Shown: positions 22,873 to 31,861, counted from the first letter of the stretch. The stretch: 43,291 nt of DNA from Oscillospiraceae bacterium (GCA_022792495.1 JAAWBD010000081.1:1-43291), one strand, 5' to 3'. The notes: generated from the sequence alone by a model not told the origin. Numbers and translations: made by a program.

Positions 22873-23649
22873 ATGCCTTTGTTTTACTTAAGTATCAGCT
22901 TTTTGACCTCTTTGGTGGGGGCTATTTGCGGGATCGGTGGGGGAGTGATCATCAAGCCCACCCTGGATCTTTTGCAGCTGGCCGAGCCGGCCGCCATCAG
23001 CTTTCTATCCGGCTGCACAGTGCTGAGTATGTGCGCCTACAATGTGGGGCGAAGCTTGGCGGCAAAGGAAAAAAACGTGGATCTGGCGGTGGCGACGCCT
23101 CTTGCGCTGGGGGCCGCGGCAGGAGGCGTTGTGGGTAAACAGATTTTTTCTGCCATCAAAAATGCCTCCCCCGACCCTGTCTTTGTAGGACGGATCCAGG
23201 CCCTTTGTCTGATGGCCGTCACCCTTGTGACCTTGGTCTACATGCTCCGGCGAAAGGGGATCAGGAGCCTTCACATAAAAAAGAAGGGACTTTGTATCCT
23301 CATTGGCCTTCTGCTTGGGTTGATATCCAGCTTCCTGGGGATCGGTGGGGGCCCCATCAACCTGGCCGTTTTCTACTACTTTTTCAGTATGGATATCAAG
23401 CAGGCCGCCCAGAACAGTCTCTACACCATATTTTTCAGCCAGACGGCCTCCCTCATTACCACTCTGGTGACCCGCACCGTGCCTGACTTTGAGCTTCAGG
23501 TGCTGGGGCTGATGATCCTGGGAGGCTTCTCCGGGGGCATGGCGGGCCGGGGCCTGAACAAAAAAATTGCCGCCCCAATGGTGGACAAGCTTTTTATGGC
23601 TCTTATGGTGGCCATTATTCTCATCAGTGGGTTTAATGCCCTCCGGTGA
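22873..23649 (+). CDS. TauE/SafE family anion exporter
   Basis: A 258-residue membrane protein with about seven to eight hydrophobic segments and the internal duplication of the TauE/SafE (DUF81) family. The repeat motif is visible twice: CGIGGGVIIKP (about 19-29) and LGIGGGPINLA (about 156-166). Tested members export sulfite, sulfoacetate or related sulfur compounds, though many have no known substrate. Next to a sulfatase it may dispose of sulfate or sulfite. The ATG at 22873 follows AAAAAGGAG by 8 bases. An intrinsic terminator precedes it, so it needs readthrough or an unseen promoter. Confidence 0.9.
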   Translation: MPLFYLSISFLTSLVGAICGIGGGVIIKPTLDLLQLAEPAAISFLSGCTVLSMCAYNVGRSLAAKEKNVDLAVATPLALGAAAGGVVGKQIFSAIKNASPDPVFVGRIQALCLMAVTLVTLVYMLRRKGIRSLHIKKKGLCILIGLLLGLISSFLGIGGGPINLAVFYYFFSMDIKQAAQNSLYTIFFSQTASLITTLVTRTVPDFELQVLGLMILGGFSGGMAGRGLNKKIAAPMVDKLFMALMVAIILISGFNALR

Positions 23650-23692
23650 CCCCCGCGGCAGGAGCGGCGCGGCTTTGTGGGCCTTCATGACA

Positions 23693-23724
23693 AAAAGGCT
23701 GCCCCCGTTTGGGGGCAGCCTTTT
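23693..23724. terminator. Bidirectional terminator between the TauE-like gene and nagE
   Basis: A 14-bp perfect stem (23693-23706 with 23711-23724) that begins with A-run and ends with T-run; it serves both convergent units. Confidence 0.92.
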
Positions 23725-23777
23725 ATGTGTTTCATCCTTGCCGAGCGTGGGCCGCAAGGCAGGTGGCGGGGGAAAGA

Positions 23778-25253
23778 TCAGATCATTTTCTTCATCTCGT
23801 CAAAGACGAACTGAACCTTGGGTCCAACCACCACCTGGACGGCGGTCTTGCTGGGGCGGATGATGCCGGAGATCCCGGAGGACTTGATTTTCTTCTCGTC
23901 TACCTGCAGGTTATCCTTCACCTCCAGGCGCAGACGGGTGATGCAGTGATCCAGCTCAGTGATGTTCTCCTTGCCGCCCAGGCCCTCAAGGATGATCTTG
24001 GCCATGGCGGTGTAGTCGTTGTTGGCCAGCTCAATCTTCATCTCGCCGTCCTGGTCGTCATCCTCACGGCCGGGGGTCTTCAGGTCAAACTTCTTGATGG
24101 CGATGTCAAACACCAGGAAAAAGACGATGAAGGCCGCAATGCCCAGGGGCAGAATGAGCCAGGTTTGGGCATGGGAGGGCAGGGAGGCGGAGAACAGAAG
24201 GTCGGTGGCGCCGGCGGAGAACATGAAGCCGGCCCGGAAGCCCAGGAAGGTGGTGATGCCGGCGAAGATGCCGTACAGCACAGCGTAAACCACATACAGG
24301 GGGAAGGCCAGGAACATAAAGGCGAACTCGAAGGGTTCGGTCACGCCGCAGATGAAGGAGCACAGGGCGGCGGCGCCTACGATGCCGATGGCATACTTCT
24401 TCTTGTCGCTCTTGGCATTCTTGATCATGGCCAGGGCCGCGCCGGGGATACCGAACATCATGCAGGGGAAGAAGCCGGCCATGTACATGCCCACAGACCA
24501 GGTGGCGTTCTGAGCGACCTCACCCATGGGGAACCAGTAGGCGGTCAGATCGCCCAGACCGATGGTGTCAAACCAGAACACATTGTTCAGGGCGTGATGC
24601 AGGCCGGTGGGGATCAGCAGCCGGTTCAGGAAGGCGTAGATGCCCACGCCCACGTGGCCGGTGCTGGCGATGGCGTTGCCGATGGCCACCAGTACGCTGA
24701 AGATCACGGGCCAGGCGAACAGCAGCACGGCGGAAACCAGGATGGACACAACGCCGGTGACGATGGCCACGCTCCGCTTGCCGGAGAAGAAGCTGAGTAC
24801 ATCGGGCAGCTTGGTGTTCTTAAACTTGTTGTAGCAGGTAGCGCCGATGATGCCGGCCAGAATACCGATGAAGGGGTTGGCGATCTTGGAGTAGGCCACC
24901 TCCCAGGTCTTGTTCTCAATCAGGGCGGGGGCGATGGCGCCGGCGGCGCCCACCAGGGTGGTGATCATCAGCCAGCTGACCAGGGCAGCCACGCCGCCGG
25001 TGCCGTCGTTGTCCTTGGAAAGGCCAACGCCCACGCCGATGGCAAAGAGGATGGCCATGTTGTCGATAACGGCGCCGCCAGCCTTCACCAGGAACAGGCC
25101 CAGGGTGTAGGCAAAGCCGCTGGTGGCGGCGTCAGGCACGCCCATGACGCCGGGGGCGATGGCGTAGCCCAGACCCATCAGGATACCACAGATGGGCAGC
25201 ACGGCTACGGGCAGCATCAATGCCTTGCCGAGCTTTTGCAGTTTTTTCATCAT
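23778..25253 (-). CDS. nagE: PTS N-acetylglucosamine permease, EIICB
   Basis: A 491-residue PTS permease of the glucose/GlcNAc family. The IIC channel domain (about 1-385) has multiple TM segments and the motif GVTEPFEFAFMFLAFPLY. The IIB domain at the C-terminus has the phosphorylated Cys437 in LDHCITRLRLEV. No EIIA domain is fused, unlike E. coli NagE; the EIIA is encoded separately at 25937. It imports a sugar as its 6-phosphate. GlcNAc is favoured over glucose because nagA and nagB lie in the same locus. The start at 25253 follows GGAGG; a second ATG comes directly after. It is the last gene of the cluster, behind a structured spacer. Confidence 0.92.
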   Translation of the reverse strand: MMKKLQKLGKALMLPVAVLPICGILMGLGYAIAPGVMGVPDAATSGFAYTLGLFLVKAGGAVIDNMAILFAIGVGVGLSKDNDGTGGVAALVSWLMITTLVGAAGAIAPALIENKTWEVAYSKIANPFIGILAGIIGATCYNKFKNTKLPDVLSFFSGKRSVAIVTGVVSILVSAVLLFAWPVIFSVLVAIGNAIASTGHVGVGIYAFLNRLLIPTGLHHALNNVFWFDTIGLGDLTAYWFPMGEVAQNATWSVGMYMAGFFPCMMFGIPGAALAMIKNAKSDKKKYAIGIVGAAALCSFICGVTEPFEFAFMFLAFPLYVVYAVLYGIFAGITTFLGFRAGFMFSAGATDLLFSASLPSHAQTWLILPLGIAAFIVFFLVFDIAIKKFDLKTPGREDDDQDGEMKIELANNDYTAMAKIILEGLGGKENITELDHCITRLRLEVKDNLQVDEKKIKSSGISGIIRPSKTAVQVVVGPKVQFVFDEMKKMI

Positions 25254-25349
25254 AATGTAATTTCCTCCTCAAAATCTCTCACACATATTTTGGAACCTGT
25301 ATGTCATCCCAAAGCCGCTGGCCCACAACGGCTGAGGAATCGGGGGGAA

Positions 25350-25424
25350 GATCCGGACGCCATGGCGTCCGGCGCAAAACAGCCCCAGGGCTGTTTTGAT
25401 GGGGATTATGCGCCGCTCCGGATC
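25350..25424 (-). ncRNA. Structured RNA element upstream of nagE
   Basis: Nested complementary segments lie in the spacer between the HPr gene and nagE. GATCCGGA (25350-25357) pairs with TCCGGATC (25417-25424), and GGCGCA (25371-25376) with TGCGCC (25409-25414). Inside, AAAACAGCC/GGCTGTTTT (25376-25397) is a terminator-like hairpin. A 20-bp palindrome (25353-25372) competes with the outer stem. The mix of alternative pairings suggests an attenuator, processing site or leader RNA. No known family was recognised. Confidence 0.5.
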
Positions 25425-25445
25425 AGAAGGGGAGCGGGCAGGGGA

Positions 25446-25703
25446 TCACAGGTTCTCCTGGAAGAAGGCCTCCAGTCCAGCGGCGGCCTCCTCCTCCTGC
25501 TCTCCCTCGCAGGAGACGGTGACCTCCATACCGGCCTTGACTGCCAGGCGCATGATGGACATAAGCCTTTTGGCGTCGGCGGTGCCGGCGGGGGCGGTGA
25601 GGGTAACGGCGCATGGGTAGGCCATAGCAGCCTTGGCCAGCATCCCTGCGGGGCGGGCATGGATGCCCATAGGATCCTGAACCACATAGGTGAAGGATTG
25701 CAT
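25446..25703 (-). CDS. HPr-family phosphocarrier protein without Ser46
   Basis: An 85-residue HPr. The active His15 lies in GIHARPAG (13-20). The helix that carries regulatory Ser46 in Bacillus reads AKRLMSIMRLAVKAG here, with Arg at position 46. HPr passes phosphate from EI to EIIA. Without Ser46 it should not be a normal HPr kinase target. The C-terminal part is very acidic (EGEQEEEAAAG). It lies between EIIA and nagE, so it may serve this GlcNAc system; a second canonical HPr could exist elsewhere. I chose the ATG at 25703, with AAAGAGGTG upstream; the longer frame to 25775 lacks a site. Confidence 0.9.
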   Translation of the reverse strand: MQSFTYVVQDPMGIHARPAGMLAKAAMAYPCAVTLTAPAGTADAKRLMSIMRLAVKAGMEVTVSCEGEQEEEAAAGLEAFFQENL

Positions 25704-25936
25704 GGGAAACACCTCTTTCCTGCCGCAAGGCGGCAAATAATGGAGCTGGGGGAAGTCTTTGCGGATATGCGGCACACTTCAGCGACAGCTCCCGCCGCCT
25801 CTGTAAGGCCCTGAAAACAGCGCTTGCCGGGATATCAGACGGGGAGCTCTCTCCCAAAGAAGCGCATAGAAATACCTGGGGCGGCTGTTAGCCGCCCCTG
25901 CAGGTAAAAAAGGATATTTCGGATGGGATCTGGGGC

Positions 25937-26485
<549 letters not shown>

Positions 26486-26545
26486 TTATCGGTTACAAAA
26501 GGGTTACAAAAAAGTTAATTTTATGACGAAAAATATTCTATCCTA

Positions 26546-26574
26546 AGAATACCAGAGATTGTGCTTATTGTCAA
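26546..26574 (-). promoter_or_regulatory. Promoter of the EIIA-HPr-nagE unit
   Basis: On the minus strand, consensus TTGACA (26569-26574), 17-bp spacer, TATTCT (26546-26551) with extended TGG. The leader contains a direct repeat of TTTTGTAACC (around 26494-26516). Confidence 0.85.
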
Positions 26575-26616
26575 TATATTCCGCGGCAAGCAAAAGAAAT
26601 TGGGCATAATGCACAA

Positions 26617-27738
26617 CTAAAGGAGCTGACCGCCGATATAGACCTGCTGCCGGTTCATCTGGCTGTCGCAGATGACGAAGTCGGCCAGCTTGCCATCCCG
26701 GATGGAGCCGATCTCATCCAGCATCCCCAGTTCATGAGCCGGGTTCCAGGTGGCGGCCTTCACCGCCTCCCCGAGGGGGATGCCCATGGAGAGGGCGGTG
26801 GTCATACAGTCGAAGAGGTTGGTGCAGGAGCCGGCGATGGTGCCGTCGGCCAGGGTGGCCTTCCGGCCCTTGATATAGACCTTCTGGCCCCCCAGGTCGC
26901 TCTCCCCCTCGGGCATGCCGCAGGCCCGCATGGAGTCGGAGATGAGACAGATCCGGCCGGGGAAGAGCTTGAAGGCCATGCGCACCGCGCTGGGGTGGAT
27001 GTGGACTCCGTCGCAGATCAGCTCAGCGTAGACCTTCTCCCGCTCGGAGCCCGCCCCGATGGGGCCGGGAGTCCGGTGGTGGATGCCGGGCATGGCGTTG
27101 TAGAGGTGGGTCAGGTGGGAGGCCCCGGCATTGAAGAGGGCGTCTGCCTCCTCGTAGGTGCAGTCGGTGTGGGCGATGGAGACGGTACAGACCTTGCTGG
27201 CCTCCCGGGCGAACTCCGCCGCGCCGGGGAGCTCGGCAGCTAGGTCAGCGAACCTGATAAGCCCGCCGCAGCTCTGGTTAAGCCGCTGAAAGGCCTCCAG
27301 ATCCGGGTTTTTCAGGTAGGCGGCGTTCTGGGCCCCCTTCCGCTTTTCGCAGAAGAAGGGGCCCTCCATGTTGATCCCCACGAACCGTGCGGAGCCGGGA
27401 TCCCGGCTGTCGTGGACCTTGCGGCCCACGGCGAAGGCCTTTTCCAGAACCTCGTAGGGCAGGGTCATGGAGGTGGGGGCGGCGGAGGTGACGCCGCTTT
27501 TGCCGTAATAGGCCATCATCCGGCGCAGCCCCTCCTCGTCCCCGTCGGAGAAATCCGCCCCTGAGTTGCCGTGGGTGTGGATGTCGATGAGACCGGGGAT
27601 CACATAGGCACCCTTCAGGTCAACAGCACCGGGGCGCTCCTGGCCCAGAACGTTGGCGAAGCGGCCCTCCTCCACCGAGAAGCAGCCCAGCTGGAAGCGG
27701 AAGTCCTCGGTAAAGAGCATGGCGTTGGTAAAGTCCAT
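26617..27738 (-). CDS. nagA: N-acetylglucosamine-6-phosphate deacetylase
   Basis: A 373-residue amidohydrolase that removes acetate from GlcNAc-6-phosphate. The metal and catalytic motifs are in order: DIHTHG with His54 and His56, NMEGPFF with the metal Glu, VSIAHTDCTYEEADALFNAG, SHLTHLYNAM, and LISDSMRACGMPEG with the catalytic Asp. Length and order match NagA. The start at 27738 follows AAGGAG. Twenty-three bases separate it from nagB upstream, so the two are in one operon. The product GlcN-6-phosphate goes to NagB. Confidence 0.95.
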   Translation of the reverse strand: MDFTNAMLFTEDFRFQLGCFSVEEGRFANVLGQERPGAVDLKGAYVIPGLIDIHTHGNSGADFSDGDEEGLRRMMAYYGKSGVTSAAPTSMTLPYEVLEKAFAVGRKVHDSRDPGSARFVGINMEGPFFCEKRKGAQNAAYLKNPDLEAFQRLNQSCGGLIRFADLAAELPGAAEFAREASKVCTVSIAHTDCTYEEADALFNAGASHLTHLYNAMPGIHHRTPGPIGAGSEREKVYAELICDGVHIHPSAVRMAFKLFPGRICLISDSMRACGMPEGESDLGGQKVYIKGRKATLADGTIAGSCTNLFDCMTTALSMGIPLGEAVKAATWNPAHELGMLDEIGSIRDGKLADFVICDSQMNRQQVYIGGQLL

Positions 27739-27761
27739 AATATATCTCCTTTTGACGTATG

Positions 27762-28484
27762 TCACAGAAGGGACAGGGCGTCCTCGTCGGCCACCAGGGT
27801 GAAGTCGGGGTGGAACTGGAGGATGGAGGCGGGCATATGGGGGGTGATGGGGCCGAAGAAGGCGGCCTTCACCGCTTCGGCCTTGGCCTTGCCCGAGGCC
27901 ACCATCAGCACCCGCTTGGCCTGCATGATGTCGTAGGTGCCCATGGAGATGGCGGTCTTGGGTACGTCGTCGATGGACTCGAAGAACCGCTTGTTGGCCT
28001 CCAGCGTGCTTTCGGTGAGGGTGACCACATGGGTGCCCTTGGAGAACTCCTCGTCAGGCTCGTTGAAGCCGATGTGGCCGTTATTGCCCAGGCCCAGGAG
28101 CTGGAGATCCACCCCCAGGGTCCTGAGGAGGGTATCGTACCGGCGGCATTCGGCGGCCATATCCTTGGCGCAGCCGTCGGGGAGGTTGATCTTCTCGGGG
28201 TGGATGTTGATGGAGTCGAAGAAATTTTTGTGCATGAAGTAGTGGTAGCTCTGGTCGTGGTCGGGGGTGAGGCCCACATACTCGTCCAGGTTTACGCTGG
28301 TGACCTTGGAGAAGTCCAGATCCCCCTTTTGATACCACTTGATCAGCTGCTGGTAGGTGCCCACGGGGCTGGAGCCGGTGGCCAGGCCCAGGACGCAGTC
28401 GGGCTTCAGAATGACCTGGGCGGAGATGATGTTGGCCGCGGCGCGGCTGAGCTCCTCGTAGTTCTTGACACGGATAATTCTCAT
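27762..28484 (-). CDS. nagB: Glucosamine-6-phosphate deaminase
   Basis: A 240-residue isomerase/deaminase that converts GlcN-6-phosphate to fructose-6-phosphate and ammonia. Motifs seen: GLATGSSPVGTY (33-44), NLDEYVGL with Asp67-Glu68, and GNNGHIGFNEP (133-143) with His137. The short C-terminus fits the monomeric Firmicutes form more than the allosteric E. coli hexamer. The start ATG at 28484 lies 4 bp after the ptsI stop, so translation is likely coupled. A longer frame from 28505 would overlap ptsI and lacks a site. Confidence 0.95.
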   Translation of the reverse strand: MRIIRVKNYEELSRAAANIISAQVILKPDCVLGLATGSSPVGTYQQLIKWYQKGDLDFSKVTSVNLDEYVGLTPDHDQSYHYFMHKNFFDSINIHPEKINLPDGCAKDMAAECRRYDTLLRTLGVDLQLLGLGNNGHIGFNEPDEEFSKGTHVVTLTESTLEANKRFFESIDDVPKTAISMGTYDIMQAKRVLMVASGKAKAEAVKAAFFGPITPHMPASILQFHPDFTLVADEDALSLL

Positions 28485-28488
28485 TGGA

Positions 28489-30105
28489 TTAACCCTCACT
28501 TTCACAGACTGCGCGGCGTACCTTCAGAATGGAGGCGGCCGCTACGGACAGTTCGTCGAGCTTGTTTTCCATAAAGAAGGGGGTCAGGGTGGTGTTGGCC
28601 CCCGCCTCCCCGCAGATGCCCACCCAGATGCCGGCGGCATGGGCGTTTCTGGCGGTGATCTCGATCATCCGGCGGATGGCGGGATCCTCGGAGTTGAAGA
28701 TGTTGCTCACCTTGGCGTTCATCCGGTCGGCGGCCAGGGTGTACTGGGTCAGGTCGTTGGTGCCGATGGAGAAGAAGTCCACCAGCTTGGCCAGCTCGTC
28801 GCTCATGACCACGGCGGCGGGGGTCTCGATCATCACGCCCACCTTGATGTCGTCGGAGACGGGGATCCCCTCGGCCTTCAGCTCAGCCTTCAGGTTGCTG
28901 AGCAGCTCCTTGGACTTCATCACCTGGGTGACGCTGGTGATCATGGGGAACATGATGTGGAGGTTGCCGTAGACCGAGGCCCGGAGGAGGGCCCGGAGCT
29001 GGGTGCGGAAGATCTCGGGCTGATCCAGGCAGATCCGGATGGCCCGGTAGCCCATAGCGGGGTTCTCCTCGTGGGGGATGTTGAAATAGGGGGCCTGCTT
29101 GTCGCTGCCCAGATCCAGGGTGCGGACAATGACCTGGTTGGGGGCGAAGATCTCCAGCACCTTCTTGTAGGCCTGAAACTGCTTCTCCTCCGAGGGGAAG
29201 TCGGGGGAATCCAGGTATAGGAACTCGCTGCGGAACAGCCCTACCCCGTCGGCCCCCGCCTCCTTTGCGTCCTGGGCATCCTTGACGCTGCCGATGTTGG
29301 CGCAGACGTGGACGTGGTGGCCCGACTTAGTGACGGCCTCCTTGTCCTTGTAGTGCTGGAGGAGGAGCTTCTGCTCCTCGAACTCGGCCTTCTTTTTGTC
29401 GTAGAGGGCCAGCTCCTCGGGGGTGGGATCCACAATGACCTCTCCGCAGAGGCCGTCCATGGCGATGGTGGCCGTCTGGGGAAGGGCGTCAAACTCGTTC
29501 CCCATGCCCACGATGCAGGCGATACCCATGGAGCGGGAGAGGATGGCGGAGTGGGAGGTGGTGGAGCCGTTGCGGGTGACGCAGCCCACCACATACCGTT
29601 TGTCCAGCTTTACCGTCTGGCTGGGCAGCAGGTCGTCGGCGGCCACCACGATGGGCTCCTTGGGCATGGAGGGGGCGTCCTCCAGGCCCTTGAGGATACG
29701 GATGAGCCGGCCGGACACGTCCATCACATCGGCGGCCCGGGCCCGCATAGTCTCGTCGTCGATGGCCAGGAACATATCGTGGAGCATGTCGCCGGTCTGC
29801 TTTACCGCCCACTCGGCGTTGCAGCCCGAGGCCACCAGGCCGGAGACCCCCTCGCAGAAGTCCAGATCCTCCAGCATCATCCGGTGGATGTCGAAGATCA
29901 TGGCCGCGTCGGCGTCCTTGGCCAGGGTCTCCTCGTAGAGGGCGGTGAGCTCATCGGTGGCCTTGTGCTGGGCGTCGGCGAAACGGACGCTCTCCTTTTC
30001 CGGATCCCGGTCGGTGAGGTGCTCCACCGACAGATCCACCGTCTCCATGTGCCATAGTTTTGCCACGGCGATGCCCTCCGCGGCGCCGATCCCCTGAAGC
30101 TTCAT
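28489..30105 (-). CDS. ptsI: PTS enzyme I (phosphoenolpyruvate-protein phosphotransferase)
   Basis: A 538-residue enzyme I. The phosphorylated histidine is His185 in GSTTSHSAILSRSMGI. The PEP-binding barrel shows ADGVGLFRSEFLYLD, FFSIGTNDLTQYTLAADR and GICGEAG with the catalytic Cys. It takes phosphate from PEP and gives it to HPr, starting the PTS chain. The length is slightly under that of Bacillus EI (about 570), within family range. I chose the ATG at 30105, 8 bases after AGGAG; a GTG at 30114 lies within that site. It is the first gene of ptsI-nagB-nagA, an uncommon place for a general PTS gene. Confidence 0.95.
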   Translation of the reverse strand: MKLQGIGAAEGIAVAKLWHMETVDLSVEHLTDRDPEKESVRFADAQHKATDELTALYEETLAKDADAAMIFDIHRMMLEDLDFCEGVSGLVASGCNAEWAVKQTGDMLHDMFLAIDDETMRARAADVMDVSGRLIRILKGLEDAPSMPKEPIVVAADDLLPSQTVKLDKRYVVGCVTRNGSTTSHSAILSRSMGIACIVGMGNEFDALPQTATIAMDGLCGEVIVDPTPEELALYDKKKAEFEEQKLLLQHYKDKEAVTKSGHHVHVCANIGSVKDAQDAKEAGADGVGLFRSEFLYLDSPDFPSEEKQFQAYKKVLEIFAPNQVIVRTLDLGSDKQAPYFNIPHEENPAMGYRAIRICLDQPEIFRTQLRALLRASVYGNLHIMFPMITSVTQVMKSKELLSNLKAELKAEGIPVSDDIKVGVMIETPAAVVMSDELAKLVDFFSIGTNDLTQYTLAADRMNAKVSNIFNSEDPAIRRMIEITARNAHAAGIWVGICGEAGANTTLTPFFMENKLDELSVAAASILKVRRAVCESEG

Positions 30106-30173
30106 AGCTGACACTCCTATCTGTTGGTGTTCTATTTAAACAAGGAAAAGACAATATTCCACTATGATATAAA

Positions 30174-30203
30174 AGTATACCACGGTTTTTATGAAAAGCG
30201 CAA
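30174..30203 (-). promoter_or_regulatory. Promoter of ptsI-nagB-nagA
   Basis: On the minus strand, TTGCGC (30198-30203), 18-bp spacer, TATACT (30174-30179) with extended TGG. Confidence 0.65.
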
Positions 30204-30290
30204 GGGGGAAGTGGAAAAAGACAGGGAGGAGCTTGTCGAAATCGTCTATAAAAAGGAAAAAGGAGGGCGCAGGAGGGGAGGAGACGGGAT

Positions 30291-31796
30291 TCAGGACCGG
30301 GAGAGGCCCTGGGCCTGGAGGGCGGCCAGGTAGAGGAGGAGGCCGAAGAGGAGGCACGCCAGGCAGGCGGGGAGCTGGGGCAGGCCGGCGCCGGTGAGGA
30401 CGGGCAGGAGGAGGTTGACGCACAGGCCTGAGAGCAGGGCGCTGAGGCCGGGGGCGACAAGCCAGGGGAAGGGCTGGAGCCGAAGGCCGATGGCCTGGCG
30501 GAGGGAGCGCCAGTGGAGGGCCACCCCCAGGAGGGTGCTGAGCAAAAGGGCCTCCACATACCCCTGAAGGCCCACCCCGGGAAGGCCCATCCGCTGCCAG
30601 GTGAGGAGGAGCTGGACTGCTCCGCAGAGAAGGCCGTGACCGGCGGTGGCGGTCTGCCGGCCCAGGCCGTTGAGGCAGAAGGCCAGGGTGGACTCCAGAC
30701 AGCTGAGGGCCACCGCCAGGGCCAGGGGGACGGCGAACTGGCCCGCCGTCTCCTCCCGGAACAGGAGCCGGGCCAGGGGAGGGGCCAGCACTGCCAGGAG
30801 GGAGCAGGCGGGGAAGATGAGCAGGCAGGTGGCGGTGATGGCCTGGCCGGCCTGCTCCCGGCACAGGTCTCTCCGGCCCAGGGCGGCGGATCGGGCCAGG
30901 CGGGGCAGGAGCACCAGACCCATGGCGGAGATGAAGGCGGTGGGCAGGGTGAGCAGGGGGAGGGTCATGCCGCACATGACCCCGAAGCGGCTCATGGCGG
31001 AGGACACGTCCATCCCCGCCCGGACCAGCCGCTGGGGGATGATCACCGAGGTACAGGCCCCCATCAGGTTGCCCAGCAGGGAGGTCCAGCCGATGGGCAC
31101 GGCGATGTGGAGGACGCTGCGGCGGAGGGCGGCGGGCTCCACCCCCTCCCCGGCGGGGCGCCTGCCGGTAAAGCGGCGGTAGAGGAGGGTGAGGGCGATG
31201 GCGGAGAAGATCTCGCACAGGATCATACCGCAGACGATGAGCCCCACGGTTCGCTCCGGGTTCTGGGGGAGGAAGGCCCACAGAAGCCCCAGGACTGCTC
31301 CGGAGCGGATGATCTGCTCGCAGATCTCGGTGAAGGCGGGGGGCTGGACCTGGCCCGCGCCGTAAAAGGAGTGCTTGTGGATGTTCTCCAGCCCTGTGAG
31401 GAGGACACAGGGCAAGAGCAGGAGGATCCCCAGCCGGCTCCGGGCGTCTCCCAAAAGGCGGACGGAGATGAGGTCGGACAGGGGGGCGGCCACGAGGGCC
31501 ACCAGGCCAAAGGCGCAGAGAAAGCTCCGGACGCAGGTCTTTACCGTCTGGACGGCGGCCTTGTAGTTTCCGGTGGCCCGGTACCGGGCGGTGAGGTTGG
31601 AGCAGGCCACGGTAAAGCCCACGGCGGTGAGGGACATGAGCACGGAGGACACGGGCATGACCAGCTGGTAAAGGCCCATGATCTCGCTGCCCACCATTCG
31701 GGACAGGAACACCCGGTAGACAAAGCCAACCGCCTGGGAGAACAGGCTGACGGCGGTGAGCAGTACAGTGCTCTGCAGGGCGGACGTGGTGTGCAA
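30291..31796 (-). CDS. SpoVB-like MOP-superfamily lipid flippase
   Basis: A roughly 501-residue polytopic membrane protein (about 14 TM segments) of the polysaccharide biosynthesis/MurJ-like group. Marks are SLFSQAVGFVYRVFLSRMVGSEIMGLYQL at the N-terminus, PTAFISAMGLVLLPRLARS, and GLPGVGLQGYVEALLLS near the end. SpoVB moves a lipid-linked cell-wall precursor in the spore mother cell. A sigma-E-like promoter starts just upstream. That would put transcription beyond the only upstream ATG's natural leader, so I prefer the TTG at 31796, 7 bases after AGAGGGGG; the ATG at 31814 is the alternative. Function as SpoVB rather than another flippase is likely but not certain. Confidence 0.85.
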   Translation of the reverse strand: MHTTSALQSTVLLTAVSLFSQAVGFVYRVFLSRMVGSEIMGLYQLVMPVSSVLMSLTAVGFTVACSNLTARYRATGNYKAAVQTVKTCVRSFLCAFGLVALVAAPLSDLISVRLLGDARSRLGILLLLPCVLLTGLENIHKHSFYGAGQVQPPAFTEICEQIIRSGAVLGLLWAFLPQNPERTVGLIVCGMILCEIFSAIALTLLYRRFTGRRPAGEGVEPAALRRSVLHIAVPIGWTSLLGNLMGACTSVIIPQRLVRAGMDVSSAMSRFGVMCGMTLPLLTLPTAFISAMGLVLLPRLARSAALGRRDLCREQAGQAITATCLLIFPACSLLAVLAPPLARLLFREETAGQFAVPLALAVALSCLESTLAFCLNGLGRQTATAGHGLLCGAVQLLLTWQRMGLPGVGLQGYVEALLLSTLLGVALHWRSLRQAIGLRLQPFPWLVAPGLSALLSGLCVNLLLPVLTGAGLPQLPACLACLLFGLLLYLAALQAQGLSRS

Positions 31797-31803
31797 GGAA
31801 AGA

Positions 31804-31836
31804 CCCCCTCTCATACTTTGAGGGTATGAGAGGGGG
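31804..31836. repeat. 13-bp inverted repeat at the spoVB-like start
   Basis: Perfect arms 31804-31816 and 31824-31836 with a 7-nt centre. In read-through transcripts it would hide the G-rich ribosome site of the flippase gene; it may also slow polymerase after the GNAT gene. Confidence 0.75.
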
Positions 31837-31848
31837 CAAGTCCTTTAT
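31821..31848 (-). promoter_or_regulatory. Candidate sigma-E promoter of the spoVB-like gene
   Basis: On the minus strand, ATA (31846-31848), 17-bp gap, CATACCCT (31821-31828). This fits the sigma-E pattern with one mismatch in the -10. Start of transcription would fall inside the inverted repeat, at about 31814-31816. Confidence 0.5.
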
Positions 31849-31861
31849 GTGGACAGGGGCT

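Noticed and set aside
23709-25814. A 701-residue open frame on the plus strand
   Set aside because: It lies antisense to nagE and HPr, is rich in Gly, His, Gln and Asp as expected of the shadow of a high-GC gene, and has no family features.
25875-25904. GGGGCGGCT/AGCCGCCCC hairpin between EIIA and HPr as a terminator
   Set aside because: The stem is good, but no U-run follows on the minus strand; it is more likely a processing or attenuation hairpin, and the genes form one functional set.
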